NCBI GenBank assembly: GCA_900318175.1
Contig: ONJQ01000022.1
Coordinates: 1 to 43,659, forward strand
Direction: 5' to 3'
Source: an uncultured Bacteroidales bacterium
GTDB taxonomy: Bacteria; Bacteroidota; Bacteroidia; Bacteroidales; P3
Length of the DNA stretch: 43,659 nt
Shown: positions 14,832 through 22,436 of the stretch, piece by piece
Layout of the letters: the number at the start of each line of letters is the position of its first letter
Numbering within the stretch: the first letter of the stretch is position 1
The notes under the pieces: model-generated
The model's input: only the letters and a program-made list of their open reading frames with translations
The model's database searches: none
Told to the model about the DNA's origin: nothing
Program-made: the position numbers and the translations under genes

Positions 14832-15557
14832 ATGTCAGATACACTTGTTATTACACCCACATATAACGAGAAAGAGAACATTGAGAATATTATCCGCAAA
14901 GTGTTCTCGCTCGGAAAAGAGTTCGACATGCTGATTGTCGAGGACAACTCGCCCGACGGCACTGCGGACATCGTCAAACGGTTGATGCAGGAGTTCCCCG
15001 ACCGCCTCTTCATCAAGGAGCGAAAAGGCAAGCTGGGTCTTGGCACTGCCTATCTGGATGGTTTCCGCTGGGGTCTTGAACATGGCTACGAGTATATGAT
15101 TGAGATGGATGCCGACTTCTCTCACAACCCCGACGACCTGCCACGGCTCTACGAGGCTTGCTCTTCGGGCAAGGGTGATGTTGTGGTTGGCTCGCGCTAT
15201 GTGGATGGAAAGATTAGCGTGGTGAACTGGCCCATGGGACGATTGATGATGTCCTACTACGCCTCTGTCTATGTTCGCACCGTGACTGGCATGAAGGTCA
15301 TGGATGCCACTGCGGGCTTCGTATGCTACAGCCGAAAGGTTCTGGAGAAGATGAAATTCGACAAGGTGAAGTTTGTCGGCTACGCTTTCCAGATTGAGAT
15401 GAAGTATACGGCTACGCGTCTCGGTTTCCGCATCTACGAAGTTCCTATAGTGTTCACGGATCGCGTTCTTGGCACCTCTAAGATGAGCATGAAAATCTTC
15501 AAAGAGGCTTTCTTCGGTGTCTTTAATCTGCGTTTCCGTAACTGGAAGAATTACTGA
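14832..15557 (+). CDS. Polyprenol-phosphate mannosyltransferase-like glycosyltransferase (GT2, Dpm1-like)
   Basis: A 241-aa protein, the usual length of bacterial Dpm1-type enzymes without C-terminal membrane helices. It transfers a sugar from a nucleotide sugar to a polyprenyl phosphate at the inner membrane. Motifs: VITPTYNEKENIENII, IVEDNSPDGTADIV, KLGLGTAYLDGFRWG, MDADFSHNPDDLP (catalytic D-x-D/D-A-D metal site, ~96-98), VVGSRYVDG, GFVCYSRKVL, and DRVLGTSKMS near the C-terminus. The start ATG 14832 is 29 bases after the VanZ fusion gene; a longer open frame overlapping that gene is not used. In many bacteria the product feeds protein or glycan mannosylation, but the acceptor is unknown here. 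Confidence 0.92.
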   Translation: MSDTLVITPTYNEKENIENIIRKVFSLGKEFDMLIVEDNSPDGTADIVKRLMQEFPDRLFIKERKGKLGLGTAYLDGFRWGLEHGYEYMIEMDADFSHNPDDLPRLYEACSSGKGDVVVGSRYVDGKISVVNWPMGRLMMSYYASVYVRTVTGMKVMDATAGFVCYSRKVLEKMKFDKVKFVGYAFQIEMKYTATRLGFRIYEVPIVFTDRVLGTSKMSMKIFKEAFFGVFNLRFRNWKNY

Positions 15558-15658
15558 TCTATCAATATGAAACAGTCTTCTGTTGATACGGTTATGAGCG
15601 ACACAAACGGCTGGCCGTATCAGCAGTTTTTTATTTTGCGATTAATACTAATATCAAT

Positions 15659-17809
15659 ATGAGAAGAATTATCTTTTTAGCTGCGGCATTGATGCTCACC
15701 GTCAGCGTGGCCGCTCAGAACAAGATGCTCAGCTCTAAGCAGCTGATGACAAGAGGCCTCTATCCCCAGGCCACCATGAGGGGATTCCAGTTTGTTGGCA
15801 ATACCAACCAGATAGCCTACATTCAGGACACCGTCCTCTATATGGGCAATCCCGGCAAGGCCAAAGCCCGTCTTGCCCTCAGCGTGTTGAATAAGGCAAT
15901 GGTGGCCTCTGGCGAGGAGTCGCTGAGCTACTTCCCCCCTTGCACTATCGTCAATGACAAGGAGTTCCGTTTCAAAGCAAACGGTAAGGTCCTCCTCTAC
16001 AACATGAACAAGAAGACCCTCTCCGTCGTGGCTCAATACCCCACAAAGGATGCAAACAATCTCGACATGGAAGAGACCAACTACAAGTCCGCTTACACCC
16101 ATGGCAACAATCTCTACATTGCCGATGGTAGCAAGGTCTTCCCCATCGAATCGCCTGACCAGGACATCGTCTTCGGACAATCCGTGCACCGCAATGAGTT
16201 CGGCATCCAGAAGGGTACTTTCTGGTCTCCCAAAGGCAATTTTTTGGCCTTCTATCGTATGGATCAGTCCATGGTGACCGATTATCCCCTCGTCAACACT
16301 ACAGCCCGTATTGCCCGCGAGCAACCCTTCAAATACCCCATGGCCGGCATGAAGAGCCATGAAGTGACTGTGGGCATCTATGACGCTTCCCAACGCTCCA
16401 TCCTCTATCTCGACACCCGCCGTGACGAGTCCTCCGTCTCCGAGCGTGAGAACTACCTCACCAACATCAGCTGGGACCCCAACGAGGAGTATGTCTATAT
16501 CGCCAAAGTCAATCGTGAGCAGAACCGCATGTGGCTGGAACGCTACTATGCTGGTGATGGCGAGTTCGACACCGTCCTCTTTGTCGAGTCCAATTCCCGC
16601 TACGTCGAGCCTTGCGACCCCATGACCTTCGTCCCCGGACACCCCGACCAGTTCCTCTGGTTCAGCCTCCGCGATGGCTATAAGCACCTCTATCTCTACA
16701 ACACCGACGGCGAGATGCTGCGTCAGGTCACCAAAGGCAACTACGAGGTGCAGGGCATCATCGGCTTTGACGAAAAGGGCGAAAATGTCTTCGTCTACGC
16801 CAACAAGGAGAGTGCCATTGGTCTTGCTGCCTATCGTGTCAATCTGGCCACTGGCCTGATGACCCTCCTCACACCTGCCAAGGGCACCCACTCCGTGGTC
16901 ATCAACCCCAAGGGCACCATGCTCATCGATGTCTACAGCAGTGTCGAGAACCCTGGTTGCGCCAAAGTTCTTGATATCAAGAAAGGCAAGACCCTCGCCA
17001 CCCTCTTCCAGCTTGAAAACCCCTTGGCCGAATATGCCATGCCCAAGATTGAGATGGGCTCCATCAAAGCTGCCGACGGAGTCACCGATCTCTACTACCG
17101 TCTTATTACCCCTCCCAACCGCAAGCCCGGTGAGAAATATCCCACCCTCGTCTACGTCTACGGCGGCCCCCACAGCCAGCTGGTTACTGACACTTGGCTG
17201 GGTGGTGCCAACCTCTATTTCCTCTTCCTTGCCCAGCAGGGCTACGTGGTCTTCACCGTCGACAATCGTGGTACCGACAATCGCGGCTTCGAGTTTGAAA
17301 GCTGCACCCACCGTCAGCTCGGCACCATCGAGATGGCCGACCAGATGGAAGGTGTTCGTTTCCTCCAGTCGCTCCCCTATGTCGACCAGAACCGCATGGG
17401 TGTTGAGGGTTGGAGCTTTGGTGGCTTCATGACCATTACTATGAAACTGGCTCACCCCGAAATCTTCAAGGTGGGATGCGCCGGTGGTCCCGTTATCGAC
17501 TGGAAGTGGTACGAGATTATGTACGGCGAGCGTTATATGGACATGCCGCAGGAGAACCCCGACGGCTACGCCAAGGCCTCCCTCCTCGGCAAAGCCAAGG
17601 ACCTGCAGGGCCGTCTGCTTGTCATCCATGGTGCCGAGGACAACACCGTTGTCTGGCAGAACAGCATTGAGTTCATCGATGCCTGTATCAAGGCCGGCAA
17701 ACAGGTGGACTACTTCATCTATCCCCACCACGAGCACAATGTCCGTGGCTACGACCGCATCCACCTCTACGAAAAGATGTTCGACTACTACGAGACCTTC
17801 CTGAAATAA
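15659..17809 (+). CDS. Secreted S9B prolyl peptidase (DPP-IV type)
   Basis: A 716-aa protein with a signal peptide (~1-19, ending VAAQN). Residues ~35-440 form the DPP-IV beta-propeller (SYFPPCTIVNDKEF, FWSPKGNFLAFYRMD, NISWDPNEEYVYIAKVNR). Residues ~480-716 form the alpha/beta-hydrolase domain with GWSFGGF (Ser586), GAEDNTV (Asp661) and HHEHNV (His693) as the catalytic triad. It removes dipeptides, preferably X-Pro, from peptide ends in the periplasm or at the cell surface. The Arg-Glu-Glu-type substrate loop expected in the propeller could not be placed with certainty. It is 101 bases downstream of the glycosyltransferase, with TTATTTTG at ~15631, one mismatch from a -7 box, so it may have its own promoter. 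Confidence 0.93.
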   Translation: MRRIIFLAAALMLTVSVAAQNKMLSSKQLMTRGLYPQATMRGFQFVGNTNQIAYIQDTVLYMGNPGKAKARLALSVLNKAMVASGEESLSYFPPCTIVNDKEFRFKANGKVLLYNMNKKTLSVVAQYPTKDANNLDMEETNYKSAYTHGNNLYIADGSKVFPIESPDQDIVFGQSVHRNEFGIQKGTFWSPKGNFLAFYRMDQSMVTDYPLVNTTARIAREQPFKYPMAGMKSHEVTVGIYDASQRSILYLDTRRDESSVSERENYLTNISWDPNEEYVYIAKVNREQNRMWLERYYAGDGEFDTVLFVESNSRYVEPCDPMTFVPGHPDQFLWFSLRDGYKHLYLYNTDGEMLRQVTKGNYEVQGIIGFDEKGENVFVYANKESAIGLAAYRVNLATGLMTLLTPAKGTHSVVINPKGTMLIDVYSSVENPGCAKVLDIKKGKTLATLFQLENPLAEYAMPKIEMGSIKAADGVTDLYYRLITPPNRKPGEKYPTLVYVYGGPHSQLVTDTWLGGANLYFLFLAQQGYVVFTVDNRGTDNRGFEFESCTHRQLGTIEMADQMEGVRFLQSLPYVDQNRMGVEGWSFGGFMTITMKLAHPEIFKVGCAGGPVIDWKWYEIMYGERYMDMPQENPDGYAKASLLGKAKDLQGRLLVIHGAEDNTVVWQNSIEFIDACIKAGKQVDYFIYPHHEHNVRGYDRIHLYEKMFDYYETFLK

Positions 17810-17832
17810 ACATTCCCCTCCACCCATACCGC

Positions 17833-17880
17833 AGAGCCGGACCCGCTGGTGCGCAAACCAGCCCGTCCGGCTCTCCCTTT
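17833..17880 (+). terminator. Terminator after the S9B peptidase gene
   Basis: A perfect 10-bp stem AGAGCCGGAC/GTCCGGCTCT (17833-17842 with 17865-17874) encloses an inner CTGGT/ACCAG stem and is followed by CCCTTTT, 24 bases after the stop codon. Confidence 0.85.
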
Positions 17881-17903
17881 TAAGCCCCGTCCGACCCCGA
17901 AAA

Positions 17904-17990
17904 CCTGCGCATTCTCCCAGATTATCCCCCACAAAAACCCGCGCACTCTCTGAGATTTTCGCATCCAAAAACCCGCGCATTCTCTGATTG
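17904..17990. repeat. Tandem repeat with exact 34-bp period (2.6 copies)
   Basis: Three units start at 17904, 17938 and 17972. The conserved core is CCCGCGCAYTCTCTGAGATT (first copy CCTGCGCATTCTCCCAGATT), and the units are separated by A-rich ends (CAAAAA). The rest of the gap 17810-18162 holds only this array and the two terminators; no gene is seen. Confidence 0.85.
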
Positions 17991-18090
17991 TTTGTTTTTG
18001 CTGCATGGGAATTACTCTGTATGGTGTTGATTTAGAATGAGGAAACCAATAGTCGTTTTCCTCCTTTGCTGAATGCTAATATTGGGATAC

Positions 18091-18136
18091 AAAAAGAGAG
18101 CCATGAATCGGCTGTCGCCTATGATTCATGGCTCTC
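18091..18136 (-). terminator. Terminator of the fimbrillin-like lipoprotein gene (minus strand)
   Basis: A perfect 14-bp stem GAGAGCCATGAATC/GATTCATGGCTCTC (18096-18109 with 18123-18136) is followed on the minus strand by TTTTTGT. It begins 27 bases after the minus-strand stop codon at 18163. Confidence 0.9.
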
Positions 18137-18162
18137 AAGTATAGCCTTAAGGCTGCAAAGGG

Positions 18163-19704
18163 TTAGTTCACATCTTTAACAAGACGAACAGAAGTCCTGG
18201 AGGAACCATCATCATTAGTAAGTCCCACACCTGATGAAGCATAGGCTGAGATATAAAGTTGGTATGCTCGATTTCCACTATAACGTGTCGATGTCCAATA
18301 ATTGAAGCCTTCATACAGAAATACTGCTCCAGCCTCTTCCATTTGTTTCCATTGCTGAGTAGTGTATCTATTCAATACGGTGCCGCTTAGGGCAGCCCCT
18401 TCGTTGAAATCAATCCCAGTCGGTAGGCTCCAGCTGTCCGGTAGAAGGATTAAGCCGTTGGATCCATTAATATAGGCAATGCCCCATTTTACAGAATGGC
18501 CGCGCCGTTGGTTAAGTAGATAGTCCCATTCGTCATAAGAAAGGGTTCGCCACTGCTGTGGTTGGTTGCCACCGTTGAGTATGGCGTTGTACACACCCCA
18601 ATCAGCATAGGCGTAAGGGCCTGTTAAATCCCCGTCGCTGCTATTACTGAATGCGTAATTGTTCCATCCGCTTCGACCCCAGCCAAAGAGATTATTCCAT
18701 GCCATAGTGCTGCTGAAGTTGGCAAAATAGGTGTTAAAGTATTGGCTGTAATTAAACCTCCAAGTTCCTTCAGCTCGGCCGCCATCAGCTACAGTATGTG
18801 TGCCAAAAACAGAATACATAAGATTTCCTTGTGAGAAGCGTACCTTTTTTGTGGGGCTTACAGAAAACTCGCCGTTCAGGGCGCCGGCATCGGGTACAAA
18901 CTCCAGGTCGTCGCCACTAAGCGTGATGGTGAAGATACCGCTGCGCTCGATGCGGAAGCTGTGTCCCGAGGTAATGGTTTTAGTACAGACACTGCCGTCG
19001 GAAGCGTAAATTTTGATGGTGAATCCTGCTCCGTAGGTGGCAGGAGGTAGTGAAACGTAGAAGTCATGGGCAGTGGTGATGTCCTGAGGGTTGACGATGG
19101 AAAGCATCACTTCGGGACTACTATTACCATTGGAAGTGGATACAAGGGATAAAGTGGGCTCACCGTTATTGTAATTTAATTGGTACAACCCCCATTTATT
19201 TGAGCCGCCAGCCAATTCTATCCCCACCACGCTTTTGCCAGTAGCTTGCAGACGTAGGCGCAGGGCACCGCAGAGGTTTTTGAACACCAGCTCGCTGCTG
19301 CTGGAGCGGGCCATCATTGGGAACTGCTGTAGTGAGCCGTCGGTGCTGGTCTGCACTGGTGGTAGCAGTATCACGGCTTGCCGCTGGGCCAAGCTGGCCG
19401 GATAGATGGCGGTATAGGTGGGGTCGCCGGGGTCGTCGCCCTCGGTGAAGTTGAAGGTAGTGACATACTCGCCCACGTTAGTGGTGGTGTAAGTACCCAT
19501 GCCGTCCGAACCCCACACGGCTATCTGGTCGCCGTCGGTCCAGCGCAGCACGTTCCCGTCCATCAGCACCTTGCCGCTGGCATCGGTGCAATGCTCCACG
19601 GTGGCGGTAAACTCAGTGATTCTCGCTCCGTCCTTCTGGCACGACACCAGTGCGACGGAAGCCACGGTGGCCAACGCCACCCCTAAAACAGTAATCTTCT
19701 TCAT
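18163..19704 (-). CDS. Fimbrillin-like lipoprotein with Bacteroidales C-terminal surface domain
   Basis: A 513-aa protein starting at ATG 19704. It has a lipoprotein signal (MKKITVLGVALATVASVALV, then SC with Cys22). Residues ~28-270 resemble the fimbrillin-like beta-sandwich family of Bacteroidales: an LRWTDGDQIAVW segment, then DPTYTAIYPASL and ELVFKNLCGALRLRL. Residues ~285-513 form a domain common in multi-copy Bacteroidales surface proteins: KVRFSQGNLMYS, LFGWGRSGWNN, WRTLSYDEWDYLLNQR, LILLPDSWSLP, EEAGAVFL, and the ending VRLVKDVN. It is probably anchored on the cell surface. It follows a 59-residue gene after 16 bases. Two in-frame upstream ATGs are less likely because they would spoil the signal sequence. 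Confidence 0.83.
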   Translation of the reverse strand: MKKITVLGVALATVASVALVSCQKDGARITEFTATVEHCTDASGKVLMDGNVLRWTDGDQIAVWGSDGMGTYTTTNVGEYVTTFNFTEGDDPGDPTYTAIYPASLAQRQAVILLPPVQTSTDGSLQQFPMMARSSSSELVFKNLCGALRLRLQATGKSVVGIELAGGSNKWGLYQLNYNNGEPTLSLVSTSNGNSSPEVMLSIVNPQDITTAHDFYVSLPPATYGAGFTIKIYASDGSVCTKTITSGHSFRIERSGIFTITLSGDDLEFVPDAGALNGEFSVSPTKKVRFSQGNLMYSVFGTHTVADGGRAEGTWRFNYSQYFNTYFANFSSTMAWNNLFGWGRSGWNNYAFSNSSDGDLTGPYAYADWGVYNAILNGGNQPQQWRTLSYDEWDYLLNQRRGHSVKWGIAYINGSNGLILLPDSWSLPTGIDFNEGAALSGTVLNRYTTQQWKQMEEAGAVFLYEGFNYWTSTRYSGNRAYQLYISAYASSGVGLTNDDGSSRTSVRLVKDVN

Positions 19705-19720
19705 GACTGTGAGTTTTGTG

Positions 19721-19900
19721 TTACGAGAATAATTCATTGCCGCCTTCGCCGGTTTCAATCAAACCCTCGCCGGTCTCTTCACCGACAATTTGGCTGCCGG
19801 CAAACCCCTTTTCGACGCGGGCTTGCAGCATCTCTACCATAGGTGCGTCGTACACCTGTTTGCGGCGCTGGGCCGCTGCTGTTTCTTCTTGCTTGTGCAT
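19721..19900 (-). CDS. 59-residue protein of the GFAxS type, preceding the lipoprotein
   Basis: A 59-aa frame on the minus strand from ATG 19900 to TAA 19721, translated codon by codon. It begins MHKQEETAAAQRRKQVYDAP and contains VEMLQARVEKGFAGSQ, then a Gly/Glu-rich end. Bacteroidales genomes often carry such short proteins (charged start, Y-x-A-P, then a x-V-x-x-G-F-A-x-S core) directly upstream of fimbrillin-like or other surface lipoproteins; their function is unknown. The gap to the lipoprotein gene is 16 bases, so the two form an operon. A terminator-ended structured RNA lies 67 bases upstream. It is too short for most gene finders and easily missed. Confidence 0.7.
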   Translation of the reverse strand: MHKQEETAAAQRRKQVYDAPMVEMLQARVEKGFAGSQIVGEETGEGLIETGEGGNELFS

Positions 19901-19967
19901 AACTCAAGAATTTAAAAACATGGCGGATACCTGCACCATAACTCATTTTACTCAAAACATGCGGGAC

Positions 19968-20011
19968 AATAAAAAAAGAAGCGCGGGTATCAAACTCATC
20001 GTTTATCCCGC
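19968..20011 (-). terminator. Intrinsic terminator of the structured RNA
   Basis: On the minus strand GCGGGATAAAC pairs with GTTTGATACCCGC around a GATGA loop, followed by GCTTCTTTTTTTATT. Its first two bases are shared with the closing stem of the structured RNA. It lies before the 59-residue gene, so it either ends a separate RNA or limits read-through into the operon. Confidence 0.85.
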
Positions 20012-20160
20012 TACCAAGGCTCTCGCATGCCTATTTCCCGAGAATAAACAATGCCGAGCCCACGCTGTGCAGATATACGCGTTGACGCATATTACACACC
20101 AATAGGCGTTGGCGTTGTAATACCGTGCGGGAAATAGTGAATTTGCGAGATTCAGGTAGC
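19968..20160 (-). ncRNA. Structured RNA with terminator (6S-like RNA or attenuator leader)
   Basis: Read on the minus strand, about 193 bases fold into a long rod. The closing stem is GCTACC/GGTAGC (20155-20160 with 20010-20015). Next comes CTCGCA/TGCGAG (20044-20049 with 20022-20027), then a 10-bp stem CTATTTCCCG/CGGGAAATAG (20128-20137 with 20031-20040). Inside lies a hairpin with TATTACA/TGTAATA arms and an inner CGCCAA/TTGGTG-type stem. The 3' end is an intrinsic terminator (20001-20011 with 19983-19995, then TTCTTTTTTT). No coding frame is supported. Length and rod shape recall 6S RNA (the Bacteroidales-1 RNA motif may be related), but it could instead be a leader controlling the operon downstream. 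Confidence 0.65.
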
Positions 20161-20247
20161 CGCAGATAAAACGTTCAGCTCAACGTCTTTTTGTTATGTC
20201 CTGTCGCCCACCCACTTGCCCACTATGGGCTCGGATGGTTGACATTG

Positions 20248-20255
20248 CAAATATA
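20248..20255 (-). promoter_or_regulatory. -7 promoter element upstream of the structured RNA
   Basis: TATATTTG on the minus strand matches TAnnTTTG, with TTCG about 20 bases further upstream as a weak -33. The transcript would start near 20242, about 80 bases before the rod-like structure. Confidence 0.6.
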
Positions 20256-20507
20256 CACTTTTTTTTTATTATGGCGAAGATAATTTCGCAGTCAGCCTTC
20301 GGATGCAGCTGCGAAGACTCGTGAGGTGCAGTCCTCAGAAACCAAGCTGTTGAACTGGCGAAGGCACTCACCTGCCACCCCAATGCCGCTGCCACCTTTT
20401 GTCTTTCGCACAAGGCCTCAACAGGGAAGCCTTTCGAAAGAAAATTTTCGAATTCCAGTCCGTTTAGTAACTGATGTGCGTTGAGTCGAAACCGGTTCCG
20501 TCAGGCC
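20256..20507. other. Intergenic stretch with two hairpins, no gene seen
   Basis: Between the ATPase stop and the promoter at 20248 there are two imperfect hairpins. One is TCTTTCG-AAGGC / GCCTT-CGAAAGA at 20402-20441; the other is TTCGCAG/CTGCGAA at 20285-20315. Neither is followed by a T run on the minus strand. The only open minus frame (20413-20180) needs a TTG start, crosses the promoter and has no recognisable protein features. Confidence 0.6.
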
Positions 20508-21647
20508 TCAATAGCTCTCTACCAGCCATTGCCCGAAGAAGAAATCGCTGACGCGGTAAAGCCCATTGTCCGTTGTCACGATTTCTTTTTCGAGCAGCGC
20601 CCTCAATGCAGATTGGACAGAACTGGCCGAGTCCAATGAGTATTTTTTGATGAAGGCTTTTGCCGTGATGGCCTTCACGCCCTTTTCGTGGGCGATGGCC
20701 TGAAGAAGACTCTTCTGTTTGGACGACAGCATATTGAGTTGCATCATGTACGTTCCTTCCTGCACCTGTATAATGTTCTTTTGGGCGCGGCCGAGGAGCG
20801 GCGTAGTGCATGTCTCACCCTGTGCCGTAAGGGCAAACAGTTCATTCATCAGCATCTGCATATACCATGTTGTGGCATTATAGTCTGCATACACCTGCGA
20901 AACCACGTCGGGGTCAATCTGCTTTCCATATTGTCCAAAAAGCCGACAGACGAACTCCGAGTACACATCCAGTTTGAGAGGACCCAAATCCATTAACTGC
21001 GCATTCTGGTAGAACGGTCGGGTTTTTGAAAGGAACATCTGGTTGATAGTGTGCTGCTTGCTTCCGCTGAACAGGAAGGTGGTCTGGCGGCAATTCTGTA
21101 TCATGCTGCGCAAGAGTGCCTCGACGCGATGCTCAGGGAACTCGGCAATCTGCTGAAACTCATCGAGTGCCACAACACAAGGTGTGGATGACGACTCCAA
21201 ATAGGCGAAAATCTCTTCAAGTGTGGTTTCGGGTTGCTCAATGGCGCCGATCCCCACCTCCAATTTCGGCTCGCCGGTTACAGAGTCAAAACGGACGCCT
21301 GCCCGCAAGGATTTTATGTATTGGAAAAAGGTTTCCCAATGTTGGGTTTTCTTCGCCTTCAGCTTTTCGAAAACGCTCCGCCCCATGATGTAGCACATCT
21401 CCTGCAAAGATGATGCGGGATAGATGTCGACAAAAAGCGGTGTGAACCGCTCCAGAACGGTCTCTTGGCTGAACAGGTGGTGGATTAAGCCCGTCTTCCC
21501 CATTCTGCGAGGCGACACGATTACCGTGTTCCTCCCGTTTTCAATTTGCTTGATGAGAAAGGCAGTTTCTTCCTCCCGGTCGCAAAACAACGCTTCTGGA
21601 ATGCTCTTTGAAATGACGAAAGGATTTTGTATATCGCTGTAGTTCAT
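20508..21647 (-). CDS. AAA/STAND-type ATPase with C-terminal winged helix
   Basis: A 379-aa protein starting at ATG 21647 (MNYSDIQNPFVISKSIPEAL). Residues ~7-240 form the P-loop ATPase of the archaeal-type/STAND group: Walker A-like VSPRRMGKTGLI (~46-57), Walker B-like CVVALDEFQQI (~147-157), and LFSGSKQHTINQMF (sensor region). The C-terminal ~80 residues (LSSKQKSLLQAIAHEKGVKA, then ALRALLEKEIVTTDNGLYRV) look like a winged-helix DNA-binding domain. Such single-gene ATPases are frequent in Bacteroidales; their role is unknown, with defence or regulation proposed for relatives. A longer open frame continues into the GC-rich region upstream and is rejected because the promoter lies inside it. 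Confidence 0.88.
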   Translation of the reverse strand: MNYSDIQNPFVISKSIPEALFCDREEETAFLIKQIENGRNTVIVSPRRMGKTGLIHHLFSQETVLERFTPLFVDIYPASSLQEMCYIMGRSVFEKLKAKKTQHWETFFQYIKSLRAGVRFDSVTGEPKLEVGIGAIEQPETTLEEIFAYLESSSTPCVVALDEFQQIAEFPEHRVEALLRSMIQNCRQTTFLFSGSKQHTINQMFLSKTRPFYQNAQLMDLGPLKLDVYSEFVCRLFGQYGKQIDPDVVSQVYADYNATTWYMQMLMNELFALTAQGETCTTPLLGRAQKNIIQVQEGTYMMQLNMLSSKQKSLLQAIAHEKGVKAITAKAFIKKYSLDSASSVQSALRALLEKEIVTTDNGLYRVSDFFFGQWLVESY

Positions 21648-21694
21648 ATTAATGTGCTTTATTGAATTTATAATTATTGCTTTTTTAATAATTG

Positions 21695-21702
21695 CAAAGA
21701 TA
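21695..21702 (-). promoter_or_regulatory. -7 promoter element of the ATPase gene
   Basis: TATCTTTG on the minus strand is an exact TAnnTTTG match, 48 bases before the ATG at 21647. Confidence 0.75.
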
Positions 21703-21785
21703 ATAATTTTTTGCCGATTGGCGGTTTTTTGTTGGTGTGGGCGGGGCGGTAGCGGGCGGGCGCGTGGGGGCGGGCGGCGGCGCAA

Positions 21786-21824
21786 GGCAACTTTTTTTGC
21801 GCCGCGGGGCGCAAAAAGGTTGCC
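21786..21824. repeat. GC-rich region ending in a strong hairpin, between divergent promoters
   Basis: GGCAAC-T7-GCGCC (21786-21803) mirrors GGCGC-A5-GGTTGCC (21808-21824) around a 4-base loop, giving about 17 pairs. It follows a G-rich low-complexity stretch (21738-21785). The hairpin sits between the minus-strand promoter (21695-21702) and the plus-strand promoter (21842-21849). Confidence 0.75.
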
Positions 21825-21849
21825 GTTTGGCAAATTATTCGTACCTTTG
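21820..21849 (+). promoter_or_regulatory. Promoter of the phospholipase-D-like gene
   Basis: TACCTTTG at 21842-21849 fits TAnnTTTG, with TTG at 21820-21822, 19 bases upstream. The start codon follows 22 bases after the element. Confidence 0.7.
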
Positions 21850-21871
21850 CAATCCATTATCCAGTCAGGTT

Positions 21872-22402
21872 ATGTTGCAATATATTGCGGACAAGGAACA
21901 CTATAGCCAGGTGCTGGCGCGCTGCGCGGCGGTGCGCCACGACCTTTGGATTGCCACGGCGGACCTCAAAGACCTCTATGTGGCCGCGGGGCGCGATGCC
22001 GAGCCCTTCCTTGCTGTGCTGGACCGTCTGCTGCATCGGGGCGTGGAGGTGCGTCTGCTGCATGCCAAGGAGCCCGGCGAGAACTTCCGGCAGGATTTCG
22101 ACCGTTTCCCCAGTCTGTGGTCGCGGCTGGAGCGGCGGCTCTGCCCGCGGGTGCACTTCAAAATAATGATTTTCGACTGCACCACGGCCTACATTGGCTC
22201 CGCCAATCTGACGGGTGCGGGCATGGGGATGAAGGGCGGCGGCGGACGCAATTTCGAGGCGGGCATTCTGACCGACGACCCCGTGCTGGTGGATGCCGCT
22301 GCCGACCATTTGGACAGCGTGTGGCAGGGGCTGCGTTGCGGTGCCTGCACACGCAAAGCTTTCTGTGGCGACCGCCCGGACCCCGGGTCTGTGATAAAAT
22401 GA
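21872..22402 (+). CDS. Phospholipase-D-like domain protein (single HKD motif)
   Basis: A 176-aa protein from ATG 21872, placed just after a promoter. Residues ~95-120 carry one HKD motif, VHFKIMIFDCTTAYIGSANL (H-x-K-x4-D, then G-S-A-N), typical of PLD-type phosphodiesterases and nucleases such as Nuc. Upstream segments LWIATADLKDLYV and GVEVRLLHAKEPG fit the PLD-like fold. One motif means that an active enzyme would have to dimerise. Four Cys in the C-terminal 20 residues (CGACTRKAFC) may bind metal or may be chance. The exonuclease gene follows 34 bases downstream on the same strand. The substrate, nucleic acid or lipid, is not resolved. Confidence 0.85.
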   Translation: MLQYIADKEHYSQVLARCAAVRHDLWIATADLKDLYVAAGRDAEPFLAVLDRLLHRGVEVRLLHAKEPGENFRQDFDRFPSLWSRLERRLCPRVHFKIMIFDCTTAYIGSANLTGAGMGMKGGGGRNFEAGILTDDPVLVDAAADHLDSVWQGLRCGACTRKAFCGDRPDPGSVIK

Positions 22403-22436
22403 TAACAAATGATAATACAGTAATAAACCCGAAGAA

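Noticed and set aside
15677-17980. A 767-codon open frame on the minus strand opposite the S9B peptidase gene
   Set aside because: The plus strand has a complete peptidase with catalytic triad and signal peptide. The antisense frame is a by-product of codon use (C-ending codons avoid stops on the other strand) and shows no protein features.
17904-17990. CRISPR array
   Set aside because: Three 34-bp tandem units with spacers of only 14 similar bases and no cas genes in the window; it is an ordinary tandem repeat.
20180-20413. A 77-codon minus-strand frame between the ATPase gene and the structured RNA
   Set aside because: It starts with TTG, crosses the TATATTTG promoter and has no family resemblance.
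21648-21857. 70-residue Pro/Arg-rich extension of the ATPase
   Set aside because: It covers the GC-rich block and the promoter of the gene; no homologous N-terminus is expected before MNYSDIQNP.
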